Shown: positions 11,296 through 21,905 of the stretch, piece after piece
Numbering within the stretch: position 1 is the first letter of the stretch
How the letters are laid out: every line of letters begins with the position of its first letter
Assembly: GCA_024734495.1 (NCBI GenBank)
Contig: JALMQS010000128.1
Coordinates: 17,849,079 to 17,913,078 of the forward strand
Direction of reading: 5' to 3'
DNA from: Forficula auricularia
Taxonomy: Eukaryota; Arthropoda; Insecta; Dermaptera; Forficulidae
DNA length: 64,000 nt
The notes under the pieces: generated by a model
Told to the model about the DNA's origin: nothing
Database searches by the model: none
Seen by the model: only the letters and a program-made list of their open reading frames with translations
Translations under genes and position numbers: made by a program

Positions 11296-11845
11296 ATCTA
11301 ATATGTTATTCACTATTGAGAATATACAACGCACTTTTGGACATTCTGGATATTTGGCACTTTTTAATTATTTTCCAAATAACTGGAAGAAAATGACTAA
11401 CTGTCCTTTATACAAGGACAGTACCGGTCAAACTGGGACTTATAGTAAGCCTACCTATTGAGATTATCAGATCTGAAGTTTCGCTTGAAATCATCTAGAA
11501 TAAACATTTTTAATGAAATATTCTAATGAGAATCCATAACGTTTCGTCATGTAAGTGTGGGGTCGTTTTCAAGTGAGTGTGAAGTTATTCCAATTTCTTG
11601 TAATTACTCCACTCACACCTGTTGTCGACTACATAGTTACATGTCGAAAAATTGTCCATTCTGATGATAATATTTCTCTTTTAGATGGTTTCAGCTTCTC
11701 TTGTGATAACCAATTCAAGATCGAATATATGCTGTTGTATAGAGATAGATCAATATAATACTACGGGGACGAAATGTCTATCGTTCAAAAAGATTTAAAC
11801 ATGTTTATATAAAGTTTTCTTATTAATTTATTTAAGAAAATTATA

Positions 11846-12011
11846 CTCCCTCCCAAATTAGTTGCTACATTTGGTTCAAGAATTGAGTTCCAATTTATAT
11901 GCTGCATTTCAATATTTTTTTTTTCATAAATGTAGCATTTATTTTGGTACAAATTTTTCGAAGCAACATTTTGAAACTAGTTTGGCACGGATGTTGTAGT
12001 TAAGGAGGGAG
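11846..12011. mobile_element. Stowaway-like (Tc1/mariner) MITE
   Basis: 166 bp flanked by TA on both sides (11844-11845, 12012-12013). It starts CTCCCTCCCAAATTAG and ends in the complement of CTCCCTCC, after which the inverted repeats diverge. TA duplication plus a CTCCCTC terminus is the Stowaway pattern. Confidence 0.62.
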
Positions 12012-12631
12012 TACTTGTCAAGCTAATATTAATGATTGATACCATATCAACCTAAAATTTCTGAAAAATATTAAAACAAAATTATAAAATCATCAGTACC
12101 AATAATAATCAGTAGAAAAATATTCAAATTTAGCATCTAATTTTGGACTGATGGAGTATGATTAATTACATATATTTTATTTTCCAATGGGATGCAACAC
12201 GATTAGAATTGAGAAGTGTGTAAAAATAAGCAACGCATTACCCTAATAAAATTGCAACGAATCACAGTACTCGGGCAGAAGTTTGTTTAAATCAAAAATA
12301 TCACTGAATTAAAATATTATATTCCCTTTTGAATATTTTACTGTAATATGTGTAATCATTAGATTCATTATTTTTCTAAAGTTTTCCCTCCACTTGGCAT
12401 GAGTGGTTTTATACAAGTGGAAACCTGTAAGAATCTTTCGAATGCAATTTCATTCCAATTGGTGTTAGTACATCATATTTATTTATGACTAGAATTTCAC
12501 AATGCTAATGAGATTCTCTATTACAATCATAAAACCTGAACATGCTTGTATGATCTGTCCAGGTTTCTACTTGTTTATTTCAAGTGGGTTTGTTGTTGTT
12601 ATGGACTTAGCCTAGTAGGAATAAAGCTTAC

Positions 12632-12855
12632 TGGGGCCGGAGTGGGTGGTGCGGAATCGTCTGGAAAAGTGACAATCGGGTCGCTTTCGACAGGAACTTC
12701 ATCTGTAGTAGTCGCATCTAAGTCCTCGAGAGAGCTTCGGAGGCGACCAAAGCCAACGGCCGTTAACGAGGCCGAAGAAGCAGAGAGGTTCTTCATTTCG
12801 GTGATGGACGATTTGAGCTCGCAGAGATCGCTTTTCATGCTCGAGGCCTTCATCT
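12632..12855 (-). CDS. Exon 4 of the Ser/Thr-rich protein
   Basis: 224 bp: two bases completing a Glu codon, then 74 codons. The acceptor is GATGTTTTGCAG and the donor is CCA|GTAAGC. The peptide starts MKASSMKSDLCELKSSITEM, which has Met/Leu/Ile spacing compatible with a short amphipathic helix. It continues with KNLSASSASLTAVGFGRLRS, an acidic stretch (SLEDLDATTTDEVPVESDP) and ends TFPDDSAPPTPAP. It is the longest coding block and the least repetitive, so it is the best query for a homology search. Plus-strand and shifted minus-strand ORFs here are shadows. Confidence 0.82.
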
Positions 12856-14963
12856 CTGCAAAACATCAAAACATTTGTCAATTTGAATGTATTTTACACT
12901 GTATTCTTTATTACTACACGGGAGAAGAGAAGCCTCCATTCACAATGGATGTTTTTTTTTAATTACTGTTTGTATATCTATTGGGGATAGATAAAATCAA
13001 TAGAGAAGAAAAATATTTACGGGCTTCCGGAAATTTATTTCAATGTTTTATTTGAAATTCTTAATAAATTAACTCGCCTCGCCTTGAAACCCCACCTTGT
13101 CAGCGCCTTAACTAGCTTTACATGTGTCTTGTACAAGGCTTTATTTGTGAGCCCCTTTTTATTATTATTTCTCGTTATATATATCAAGGGGGTTGGTGAG
13201 TTTTCAACCAGGGGATGCTGCCCAAAAAAGTACCCTTTATTTTTTTAAATATTATTTTAATAAGAAATTTAAAAGGTCTGATGCGTACTGGATATGTTAA
13301 TTTTTTAAAGGAGGATGAATGAAATTCCATTGCTTCTTTCCAGTTGAAAAAATAAAAATTACTAGAAAGGAGCAATTGAATTTAATTCATCCTTCTTAAA
13401 GAAAAAAAAATTAATTTTCCCTTTTTTTTTGCAAATTTCAACGAATACGTAATCATTTTCGTTATTTTTAATATTTAACATTAGATTTTTAAAAAATATA
13501 TTTTGGAACCTTCGCCCCAAACGGTTACTACTTTGTGTGAATTAGGGTAGGAGTCAGAAATTAAATCTTGTGACTTAAATTCCACAGTCCCTGACATGGA
13601 AACCGACCATCTTCCGCAATGAATTAGCCTGTCCTATAAGAAAATCTTAAATTTCTCAATTCTATTACTATAAGCAAGCTATGACTTGTCTATGGCACTC
13701 TTAGTTATTTACGACCTTATATATTGAGAGTTCTTAGAAATGGATTATTCTAAAGATTCCCGAATCATCTTTATTTTATACAGTTTTGGAAATTTAAATA
13801 TGTTAATACCAGAACAAACTTTCTATCAATTTTGGTTCTTGTATTATAGTAGATATCGGAATCTAGAGTGACAGACACATAGAAAGGCTAAAAATTCATG
13901 CCTGAAAATGATTAAGCAAAAAAAGCATACCGAGTTAATGTTATTAGATATACGTATGTATTTTAGTTATTTTCCTGGGGCTCCTTATTTGACCTGAGCT
14001 CTGTAATTATGCCCGTAACAAGCAGGAAGTTGAGAATACATGCCAATTTGAATTTCATTCTGTTTCAAAAATTTGGTTAGTTTCATTTATATGAGCATAG
14101 TTCTATCGGTTCAAGGTCTGTTATGCCTTGTCGAGTCTAGAAATCGCGACAGGCATCATGTCACATCTCAAGTGACTCAACCGAGAATCGCGTTTGGCAA
14201 TCCATTGATGAATAGGCTAATTAATGTAATTTAAAAAGGGATTCGCCGAACATATTTACTTTCACTTGAGAACAGCTTCTAATTTATTATGGATGGAATA
14301 TACAAATGATTCTGGAGGCTATTCGAATTGTGTTGCTTTTGGGACTCTGCCCAGCAACCAATTGCGTCAACCTGTCGAAGGATTGAAAGCGAAACGTCTC
14401 ATTTTACAAGTCGGTTACAACAGACCTATCAAAATAATTATATGTAAGAAAATACTTTAAATGGCTTAATTAAAAAATTAAAATTTATGATGAAAAAAAG
14501 AAAAATTTCGGATAAAATCATAATTTTAACATAAATTTGGAGAAAAAGTAGTAACGTTGTAAGATTTGCTAAGCTTTTGACTAACTTTGGTGATTTGGCA
14601 AAGTTTTACCAGCGAACTGTTTGAGAGTTTACATTAAACATGTAATTTATTAATACAAGAACGTTAGATAAATTTCAGCGTATTAGTGATAATCATTCAA
14701 GAGGTGAGCCCAAATAGTAATTTGATCTTTTTATAAATTTTTCAACAGCAATATTCTAGATGCAGTATCATACGTCTTGAACTTTTTTATTTCTTTCATT
14801 AAAAAAATAATTTATAAATTAAAATTATCAAACGATCAATACACTCCTTTTCGAAATAAATAATTTAATTAGAAGTTACTTAAAACAAAAAAAAATGAAT
14901 TTTTAGATTATTTTACTAAATTGGATTAAATATCGTTATAATTGAAACTCACTCAATTGTTCT

Positions 14964-14994
<31 letters not shown>

Positions 14995-15429
14995 ATCGTG
15001 TTTGTAGCTACATCTTCATTTAAAAACGATTTAACCAATGAGAGAATTAAGTAAGGTCAATGTTAAAATTAACTTATTTTTTTCTTTTCATTTTCTATTG
15101 CCAAATGTCAAATCAAAATAGAAAAAAAAGTAAGTTTCTGGATGTCATCAGGAGTAGTAAAGCTTCAACTTCATATTAGCTTATTTAATTTATGAACAAT
15201 ATGCTATTTATATTTTAGAACTATAGTCAGAAGTTCTTTCGAAAGAGGATAAAGCCAAGTATAAGGAATTAAAATTTTGATAAATTTAAAATTTATTTGA
15301 TTTTTCATTTGAATTAAATTAATGAAATATATGTGAATGAATTTATAAATATTGACAAATTCCTGGCAGGTGCACAGATGTTGGTTAAATAATTATAAAA
15401 GTTCAAATTTTTCTTACTAGCATAGTTAA

Positions 15430-15700
15430 GTTTTCTAATGAAACAATAAATCATCACCTACTTAATCCGAGGGATGATTTCCATAATATGATGATTTCTT
15501 CCCCTCGGGAAATGAATCCGAGAGTCAAAATTTTTTACAGGTCATTGGATTAACAAATACCATATATCACGCGTAAAAAATTTTTATTCACATTTAATCT
15601 TTATCAGTTCAACACTCGAGTTCAATTCTCTGACAGAGAAGAGGGTGAAATCAACTCTTCTGTCATATAAAAGAAATCATCAATATCTCTGATTCAGTAG
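15430..15700 (-). repeat. Repeat sharing the TGACAGAAG end with 32050-32340
   Basis: On the minus strand the right part reads ATATGACAGAAGAG, then a GGGTGAAA-type variant and a diverged box-B-like segment with CTCGAGTGTTG. This parallels the element at 32050-32340. The ATGATTTC segments inside are inverted. Degenerate. Confidence 0.4.
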
Positions 15701-15799
15701 TCGACAATCTCTTGTGTTTTCTTCTTAAATAATTATACTATATATGTTTGTCTAGATTAATTTGTAACAACGCTAAGAGAAATTTCTCTAAAAAAATCT

Positions 15800-15868
15800 C
15801 CCTCTTGCCTAGATTCGAACTCTTGAACTAAGGTCATTAGCTTTAACCACTAGACCAATCTGACGTCA
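15800..15868 (-). repeat. tRNA-related SINE head (degenerate)
   Basis: The minus strand reads GATTGGTCTAGTGGTTAAAG (box A like) and later GAGTTCGAATCTAGGC (box B like), the layout of a tRNA gene. It has no acceptor stem pairing and lies among repeats, so a tRNA-derived SINE fragment is more likely than a tRNA gene. Confidence 0.5.
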
Positions 15869-16458
15869 ATATTTATACCATGATTTCAGTTACTAAAACT
15901 ATAAATTTCATTATTTTTTGTTTTGAAAAGGAAAAATGAAATTTAAATATATTCATAATTATTTCTCCCCCCCCCCCCCCCGCCACTCAAAAATTAAAGA
16001 GGCGAAACTTTTAAGAGACGATGTATTTTCGGTAGTTTACAGGGTGTACATTTGGAGTGTGGTTTTTTAAGAGGAATAAAATTTTTGGACCGAGACGCTG
16101 CCCGCCAGGGTCATCAGCTCGGAGGGCCGAGCTTCGAGGGCGTGCCGAAGGCACGCACAAAAAGCTCGTTGTCTAATATATGTATTTGCTTGAAAAGTTT
16201 TTATTTTGCCGAGAATAGCAGAGTTGTTGATTCATAGAGAGAAACAAAGAGGTTGTCCTCTGCTTGATGCAAATAAACATACACATATATATATAAAATA
16301 TATGTATATATATATTATTTATTTGTTTGGTACTTTAGTTTCGAAGGCTTGGCCCTCATCATCAATCTTTTTTAATTATAAATATTATTTTTCATGGGGT
16401 CAGTATCGCGTGGAATTTGATTTTTTTTTTTGTTTTTCCTTAACCGAAAGCCGAAAGC

Positions 16459-16618
16459 CGAGGGGTGAACCGCGGCCTAATATCGTGTAGACCTACTTCC
16501 ACTTTCATTTCCAAGTAAAAGGCAATAGATGAAGGGGAATTATCTAATGAATTCCAAAATAATTCCACATTATTCCAAAGACGGTGTACACCATATTGCA
16601 ATCGCGGTTCACCCCTCT
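16459..16618. mobile_element. hAT-type MITE, copy 1, inserted into the hammerhead element
   Basis: Terminal repeats read GAGGGGTGAACCGCG at the left and its complement at the right. It is flanked by the 8-bp duplication CCGAAAGC (16451-16458 and 16619-16626). The empty site is visible in the sister repeat near 17700 (CCGAAAGTCAGTTAGAATT). Confidence 0.75.
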
Positions 16619-16766
16619 CCGAAAGCCAGTTAGAATTCTAACAATATCCACGTGATACTGACCCCATGAAAAATAATATTTATAATTAAACAATTGGATG
16701 TTGATGAAGGCAGTCCAAGGTGGTTGTAAAAAATAAGACTATATCAGTTTTATTATTTTACATTTA

Positions 16767-16819
16767 TTCGATAACCGACGTTTCGGAGATTTACTCTCTC
16801 CTTCTTCAGGGTAACGAAA
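16767..16819 (-). ncRNA. Hammerhead ribozyme, family B, left arm
   Basis: Minus strand: CUGAAGA (16809-16803), extra A, helix II GGAG/CUCC, GAAA (16784-16781), CGUC (16780-16777). Predicted cleavage is between 16777 and 16776. Stem I pairs UUCGUUACC with GGUUAUCGAA through short helices split by mismatches. Helix III is the self-complementary ACGU. All core bases present. Confidence 0.58.
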
Positions 16820-16863
16820 AGTCAATGAAAGTATATCACTTCATGATATACTTTCATTGACTT

Positions 16864-16914
16864 TTCGTTACCCTGAAGAAGGAGAAGTAAATCTCCGAAA
16901 CGTCGGTTATCGAA
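16864..16914 (+). ncRNA. Hammerhead ribozyme, family B, right arm
   Basis: CUGAAGA 16873-16879, extra A, helix II GGAG (16881-16884) with CUCC (16893-16896), GAAA 16897-16900, CGUC 16901-16904. Predicted cleavage is after 16904, followed by GGUUAUCGAA. Same fold as the left arm, with a different helix II loop. Confidence 0.58.
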
Positions 16915-17040
16915 TAAATGTAAAATAATAAAACTGATATAGTCTTATTTTTTACAACCACCTTGGACTGCCTTCATCAACATCCAATTGTATATTTATA
17001 CCAGTCTGTCTCCTAAAGAAAAACTCTATCAATTTATAAT

Positions 17041-17100
17041 TTGAAAAGACTGATGGTGAGGGCCAAGCCTTCGAAACTATAGTTTCAAACAAATAAATAA
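17041..17100 (+). ncRNA. Hammerhead relic, family C, right arm of nested element
   Basis: CUGAUGG (17050-17056), U, helix II GAGGGC/GCCUUC, GAAA (17073-17076), then CUAUAGU and U. The conserved A9 is G here, which should impair catalysis. Stem I shows GA/UC pairing, an A-rich internal loop and AUUUG/CAAAU pairing. The matching left-arm copy on the minus strand has UUGAUGA and GAAACUAAAGU and is also damaged. Confidence 0.4.
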
Positions 17101-17514
17101 TATATATACCATACATATATAATATATTTTATATAAATGTGTGTGTATGGTATGTTTATTTGCACCAAGTAGTTTGTTTCTCTCTATGAATATGTATTTG
17201 CACTTACTGTTTGTTACTGTATTTTACTTTGATAGATTTGGTATTATAGTTCTGAAGATGACCTTAAGCTATATTTTTTTAAATCCCTTAGAAATAAAAA
17301 TAAACAGGTATAAAAAATGTTTAAACGAAATTTACTTAAGGGCCATAAATTTTTTGGTAAGGACATAAAGCTTGTTCAATTTTTTGATATTTATTTTAGT
17401 TTAATTGGGGAAATATTTAAAAATATTCTATTTAAGCCAGAGGTTTGTTTTGAAGGAGGATATGAGCTTCATTTTCTTCAAAGATATTATATACCATAAA
17501 GGTACAACTTCTAT

Positions 17515-17720
17515 AAATAGAAATAAAGAGGTTGTCCTCTGCTTGATGCAAATAAACATACATATATATATATATATATTATTTATTTGTTTGAGACTAT
17601 AGTTTCGAAGGCTTGGCCTTCATCATCAGTCTTTTTTTTAATTATAAATATTATTTTTCAGTATCTTGTGGATATTGAAATTTTTTCGCTCTTAGCCGAA
17701 AGTCAGTTAGAATTAGTAAT
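17515..17720. mobile_element. Family C element, single-arm copy
   Basis: It repeats AAAGAGGTTGTCCTCTGC, the AT tract, the hammerhead block and the downstream CCGAAAGTCAGTTAGAATT of the nested element, without the MITE insertion. It is a sister copy that shows the pre-insertion state. Confidence 0.65.
17580..17640 (-). ncRNA. Hammerhead ribozyme, family C (best copy)
   Basis: Minus strand: CUGAUGA (17629-17623), U, helix II GAAGGC-CAA-GCCUUC (six pairs), GAAA (17606-17603), then CUAUAGU and C17 (17595). Helix III is the eight-base palindrome ACUAUAGU. Predicted cleavage is between 17595 and 17594. Stem I starts GA/UC and then has an A-rich internal loop, with a weak outer helix in this copy. 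The core is complete. Confidence 0.58.
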
Positions 17721-18134
17721 ACAACTTCTAACACAAAATAAAATTTCGAAAAATGTAAAATGTATTTAATATTTAAAAAAAATATTTTTCATTTCTAACT
17801 AAGATTGAATACAGCTTAAATATATATATTTTAAATCGAATAAATTTTAAATTTTTCGAAGTATTTTTGTGACCGGTTTCCATTTCACCCCTGCCGACGG
17901 CCTTGTTCTATTCTTTTCTAATGTATAAAATGATAAATTTTAAAATATTTTTTTCAAAAATAAAAATATATTTTTCTTTGACGAGAAGAGTTTGAATTGT
18001 TTTGCTTCTTCTCTATTTTTATACAGCCTCTCATGTAAATATACAAGCAAATGATGATTTAATAAAGATGAAGGAAGAATAACAAAAGTGGGATTGAAAT
18101 AATTGCTTCTGATTGCTGATAAGAGAGACGTTAC

Positions 18135-18249
18135 CTTGGACGCTGTGCATCCTGGAAGTGCTACTCGCCGAGGAGGTGGCGGTGCTGGAAGTTTTAGCCA
18201 CGCGGCTACTACTCGAGGTGGTGCTCGTGCTACTGCTGTTGGCCAGCAT
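18135..18249 (-). CDS. Exon 3 of the Ser/Thr-rich protein
   Basis: 115 bp: 38 codons plus one base (G), entering in phase 0 after GGTTTCAG and leaving in phase 1 at CAAG|GTAACG. The peptide MLANSSSTSTTSSSSR continues through more Ser/Thr/Ala residues and ends STSRMHSVQ. More than half the residues are Ser or Thr, so this part is probably disordered and a likely phosphorylation target by composition; that is inference. The leftover G joins AG from exon 4 to make a Glu codon, which confirms the splice model. An apparent ORF running on past the donor is intron read-through. Confidence 0.8.
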
Positions 18250-18693
18250 CTGAAACCATCAACCGCGCCAGAATAGTTATTTGTTGGTGTTTGTTATGCT
18301 GGGAATAGCCCCAAGTGACTCAATGTTCGCCCACCTATCCCGTGTGTCCCTCAGGATTCTCATCGAGTAGCCCATACATGCCTAGCTATTTCGGAGAACA
18401 GGTCACTAGACCATAGATCTTGCATAAGACCTCCTGGCCTAATTCCGCAAAAAGGTCACCCTTTACTTCGAATCGCTCCTGGTCGATTCGAAAGCGATAT
18501 TAAACCGTTTCAGGGAAAAGGTAATTAACATTCAAACAAGAGTTTTTAAAGTGGCAATCGATTAGGTTTTTAATGGAAGAAAGGAGAACCATCACGGACA
18601 TAAAAGAGTTCGAGTTAGAATACGAAGGAAATTTTAGTTATGAGACCTATTTAAGAAAAAATTACTCGGTAAACTCGCGCGGAAGGTAAGTTC

Positions 18694-18842
18694 CGATGGG
18701 TGAACCGCGATTGGAATTAGATGTACACGTCTTCGGAATTATGTGGGATTATTTTGGAATTCATTATATAATGTCCCTTCATCTATTGTCTTCTACTTGG
18801 AAATGAAAGTGGAAATGGAATTAGGTGGCGGTTCACCCCTAG
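18694..18842. mobile_element. hAT-type MITE, copy 2 (inverted relative to copy 1)
   Basis: Same family as 16459-16618 in reverse orientation. Ends CGATGGGTGAACCGC and the complement of CTAGGGGTGAACCGC. Flanked by GTAAGTTC (18686-18693) and GGAAGTTC (18843-18850), an 8-bp duplication with one change. Confidence 0.72.
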
Positions 18843-19332
18843 GGAAGTTCATTGTGTTCAATGTTTCAAATCATTATTTTTTTCTGTTTTTGAGAAAACT
18901 ACAGTACAGTAATTTATTTAGACCATCAATAGTTTTACAGCAAATAAATATATAATAGATCATGACACACCTATCCTCAAAGTTTAAAATTAAAAATACA
19001 GAAATCTGTGATTTTTGGAGGGATTTATTTATTATCATTTCACTCTTTTTCAATCTACATACTTGACAAGTGTGCTTAATGATATTCTAGCTTCTAGCAT
19101 AAGCATGCAAGGGGGTTGTTTATATTTGAAGAAACAACATTGCTAAGAAATTAGTTCTTCATATCATCAATATTTTTTCTAATAAAACAGAGATTAAATG
19201 ATGACAGAATTAGTGATAGAAATACCGTATTTTATTTCTAGCCAAAGTCTTTGGGATGGTCTTTTAGATCTCGGAAGTTATCATGTGATGCGGTTGGGTT
19301 GTCCTTGTGATTGCCTAAGACCTATGTGCTTA

Positions 19333-20550
19333 CTTATTAGCTTTATTCGTTTTGGATGCCTTGGGCGCCCTTATGTCAGCCTCAAGTCACTAACCCATAT
19401 TCGTTTAGGAATACCAACCGACTTGGTGTGCCCCAGCCCTATTCGTTTTGGGATAGTTGTGGCACTGCTGGGCCTTCTTGTGGCGTGCACCAAGTACACA
19501 TGCTCATCGAGCATGGTCACTTGGGGCACTCTTGGTTAATCTTCGCACCATTTTGAATTTCAAAACACCGATTTTTTATATACTCTGTTTTAAACTTGAA
19601 TTTATTACTGTTATTTAATTTAGAATAATGAATGACCAGGAAAGTTATTATTTTATTAAATTATTTATATAAATTATTCTTTTAAGTCGTTTATTTGTTA
19701 TTATTACATTGAATATTAGTTTCCTCTGCTGGAAAAATAAATTTTTAATATTTTTGGTTAAAAAAAATAAATAATTAAAAATTATTTTATTAAAAATTAA
19801 ACAGAAGACTCTCATTTTATTTTTAACCTAAAATAAAAACAATTCTGTTACCATCGACAGTGAAATCTTTTATTCAACTAATACATTTTTAATAAGTAGG
19901 TTATAATGAAAGAAAATAAATAAAATTAAATACATTTTTAACTTATTTATAAAGAGACTACAGTTTAAAGGGCAAAATTTATTTTTCTAGAAGACACATT
20001 TTTTTTTGACTTTTCGACCTTTCTAGCCATTAGCGAATTTACGATACTAATTATTTTTTATTAAATAAATTTCTACCCCCCCCCCACGGGTGACAACATT
20101 TTTTATTGTCTCCTTTAATAATAATATAAAAAAATTTCCGATCATTTGAAGTTCATCATCTGAGCTTGATGAAGATTCACAATCAGAATCACTTTCGAGA
20201 AGTAATTTTATAATGGAAAATTCTTTTTCCATAAAAGTATCCATTATTTATTTGTAACTAGGTACCTATATTTTTTATTTAAAATAATTATTAAATAAAT
20301 AAATTATATAAATAAATATATAACCTATTATATATGTATACCTACCACTCTTAATTATTACACTAGAATAAAAATAATATTTTTTTTTAAATTTCGTTAT
20401 TCGAATATAGCCATGTGTCAAAAATACATTCGTTTTAGAGTCAACCAAACTAGGGCACACCTGAAGTGCCCCGGCTGAAAAAGTGACACCAGATGGTGCA
20501 CTTGACTCAACTTAGGGCACACACGCAATTTCCAAAACGAATAAAGCTAT
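19333..20550. repeat. Inverted terminal sequence pair, possible 1.2-kb MITE
   Basis: TAGCTTTATTCGTTTTGGA near 19336 and its complement ending near 20550 face each other. TTAT occurs just outside both ends. Shorter TATTCGTTT repeats and GTGCCC-type motifs recur inside. ORFs in the GC-rich left end are not protein-like. Confidence 0.4.
19997..20095 (-). repeat. Degenerate 3' part of the SINE found at 50562-50750
   Basis: The stretch CTTTCTAGCCATTAGCGAATTTACGATACTAA matches the tail region of the younger SINE (TTCTTAGCCATAAGCC and TTTACGATACTA). The tRNA-like head is missing. A C-run and AT-rich DNA follow. Confidence 0.5.
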
Positions 20551-20729
20551 TATATTCCTTGCAAATTTAGCCCTAGTCTCTGCATGTTTAGCTTGTACCA
20601 GTATTTTCTTGTGGGAAGGTGAGTTTACTGAAAGAAAGTACGCTATTTTGAAAATATATAATAATTATATATTATATTTAAATTATATAGGTGCTCATCA
20701 AGTACGTGAACATAAATTTCTCTTTGGGG

Positions 20730-20748
20730 GAAGGGGGGGGGGGGGGGT
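20730..20748. repeat. G-rich run
   Basis: A run of about 14 G after GGGGGAA. Probably the expanded G tract of a decayed MITE end; comparable runs occur at 15967 (C), 20078 (C), 35219 (C), 42841 (C), 44865 (G) and 60917 (G). Confidence 0.7.
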
Positions 20749-21239
20749 TATTTTCGAAAAAAACTTGATAAATAAATTTTCGGAAAGTGATCTCTAACTG
20801 ATCATTTGATGATTTAGTATTTATTATTCAAAATTCCTCTTTTCAAAAATAAATCTAAAATTACGGGATAAGATAAATAATATATTCATCCCAAGTTAAT
20901 ATAACAAAATCAAAATAAAAGATTTATTTTTAAAACTATAGAATTTTTTAAATTAGATAGATGGCTTTTCTAAAATGGATCATTTTGAAAGAAATTCTCT
21001 TTCTTATATATTACTCGGTACGCAGTGGAGTCAGCGAAGCCTCTACCAAGTAGTTTAAATTCACAAAAAAAAATAAAAAAAAATCTATACCTATTTAGTA
21101 TATACTATATTTATTTAATCAGTGTCCTTAAATTTCTGAAACTTGGAGAAAAATCATTTTCAACCATGATTTTTTCTGCATATCTTTGTGTCTGGATTTC
21201 AATATTTGCATTTAGGTACATAAGTAATTAAAATTACAT

Positions 21240-21905
21240 TTTCTGCATTTAATCATTTCGCTTCTGTCTTCTTTCAGCTTCTTTCTTTCCTCTTTGTTGT
21301 TCGCCTTCCTGTTCTATAACAGCTGGTTTTCTTCCCTATCTTATATGTGTATTTGAACATTTCTTTCTTGAAAGTTACTTTCAGTTTCTTCAGCCATTCA
21401 TCCCTTTCTTCTCTTTTTTTTCCGCTTCCTTCCTATTCTTCAATTCCCCTCCTTACTATTTCCTCTGCCTTTGGACGTAATATATCTTTATACTTCCCCG
21501 TATGCTCTACATAACGTACTTTTCCTGTCAGTACTATTCTTCCACATCTTATTACCGCCCTTCTCTTCTTTGATTCTTCGTTCCATTCTTTTTCCTCCCA
21601 GTAATTTTTCCTTGAAATTTATATGGGCAAAAGCAGAAACTATCCACCCTTCCTAGTTTTCTTGTATCGACTGCTCCATTTTAGTTTTGATGGTCCTCTC
21701 CATTTTATTGGTTAGTGTTTCTACCACACCCTCTTTAAATACTTTCTTAATACCCGGTCTTGCTTCATTAAAGAAGGTTACCATCTTCGTTCCCAATCCT
21801 GTGGGTTCGCTATTCTCCACGCCTCTGAAAATATATCTAGGGTATATTTTTGGTCATTTTTCTCCCCACCCGCAACAAATACTTTCAGGGCTTTTAAAAT
21901 ATTAG
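21240..21905 (-). pseudogene. Decayed coding remnant, possibly LINE ORF1
   Basis: The minus strand is purine-rich and keeps long open stretches separated by stops and frame changes. One reads GLGTKMVTFFNEARPGIKKV, then FKEGVVETLTNKMERTIKTK; further on in another frame come CGRIVLTGKVRYVEHTGKYK and DILRPKAEEIVRRGIEE. The Glu/Lys-rich helical character suits the coiled coil of a non-LTR ORF1, but no diagnostic motif is present, so the assignment is tentative. Confidence 0.35.

Larger units (their letters stand above)
9958..12631 (-). other. Intron 4
   Basis: 2,674 bp. It holds a hAT-type MITE (10125-10390), a palindromic cluster (10757-11295) and a Stowaway-like MITE (11846-12011). The rest is AT-rich with no recognised content. 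Confidence 0.6.
16691..16990. mobile_element. Palindromic element with two hammerhead cores (family B)
   Basis: Arms 16691-16838 and 16843-16990 are almost perfect inverted copies with a spacer of about 4 bases. Termini (CAATTGGATGTTGATGAAGG) resemble those of 3861-4410. Each arm has an outward-reading hammerhead core. Confidence 0.7.
16231..17190. mobile_element. Nested inverted-repeat element (families C and B)
   Basis: The outer ends are inverted: CATAGAGAGAAACAAAG at 16233 and its complement ending at about 17188. The next layer carries family C hammerhead cores in both arms (about 16335-16380 minus, 17041-17100 plus). The left arm is interrupted by a hAT-type MITE (16459-16618). The centre is a separate palindrome, 16691-16990. 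A simpler sister copy lies at 17515-17720. Confidence 0.65.
12856..18134 (-). other. Intron 3
   Basis: 5,279 bp. 13185-13260 resembles 46325-46400 (both contain GGATGCTG after a pyrimidine/GT-rich lead), and 13660-13770 resembles 30125-30230 (both contain CTTATATATTGA and AGTTCTTA), so both are dispersed repeats. Then come tRNA-related SINE remnants (15430-15868), a C15 run (15967-15981), two GC-rich hairpins (16116-16156), the nested hammerhead element 16231-17190 and a second copy (17515-17720). Confidence 0.6.

Noticed and set aside
12546..12962. 138-codon plus-strand ORF, the longest in the window
   Set aside because: It is antisense to exon 4, which has splice sites and frame agreement with its neighbours.
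15800..15868. tRNA gene
   Set aside because: Box A and B are present but the cloverleaf arms do not pair and the sequence is embedded in repeat DNA.
19198..19556. 113-codon ORF as a gene
   Set aside because: Overlapping frames are all open, the sequence contains TATTCGTTT repeats, and it lies at the end of an inverted-repeat element.
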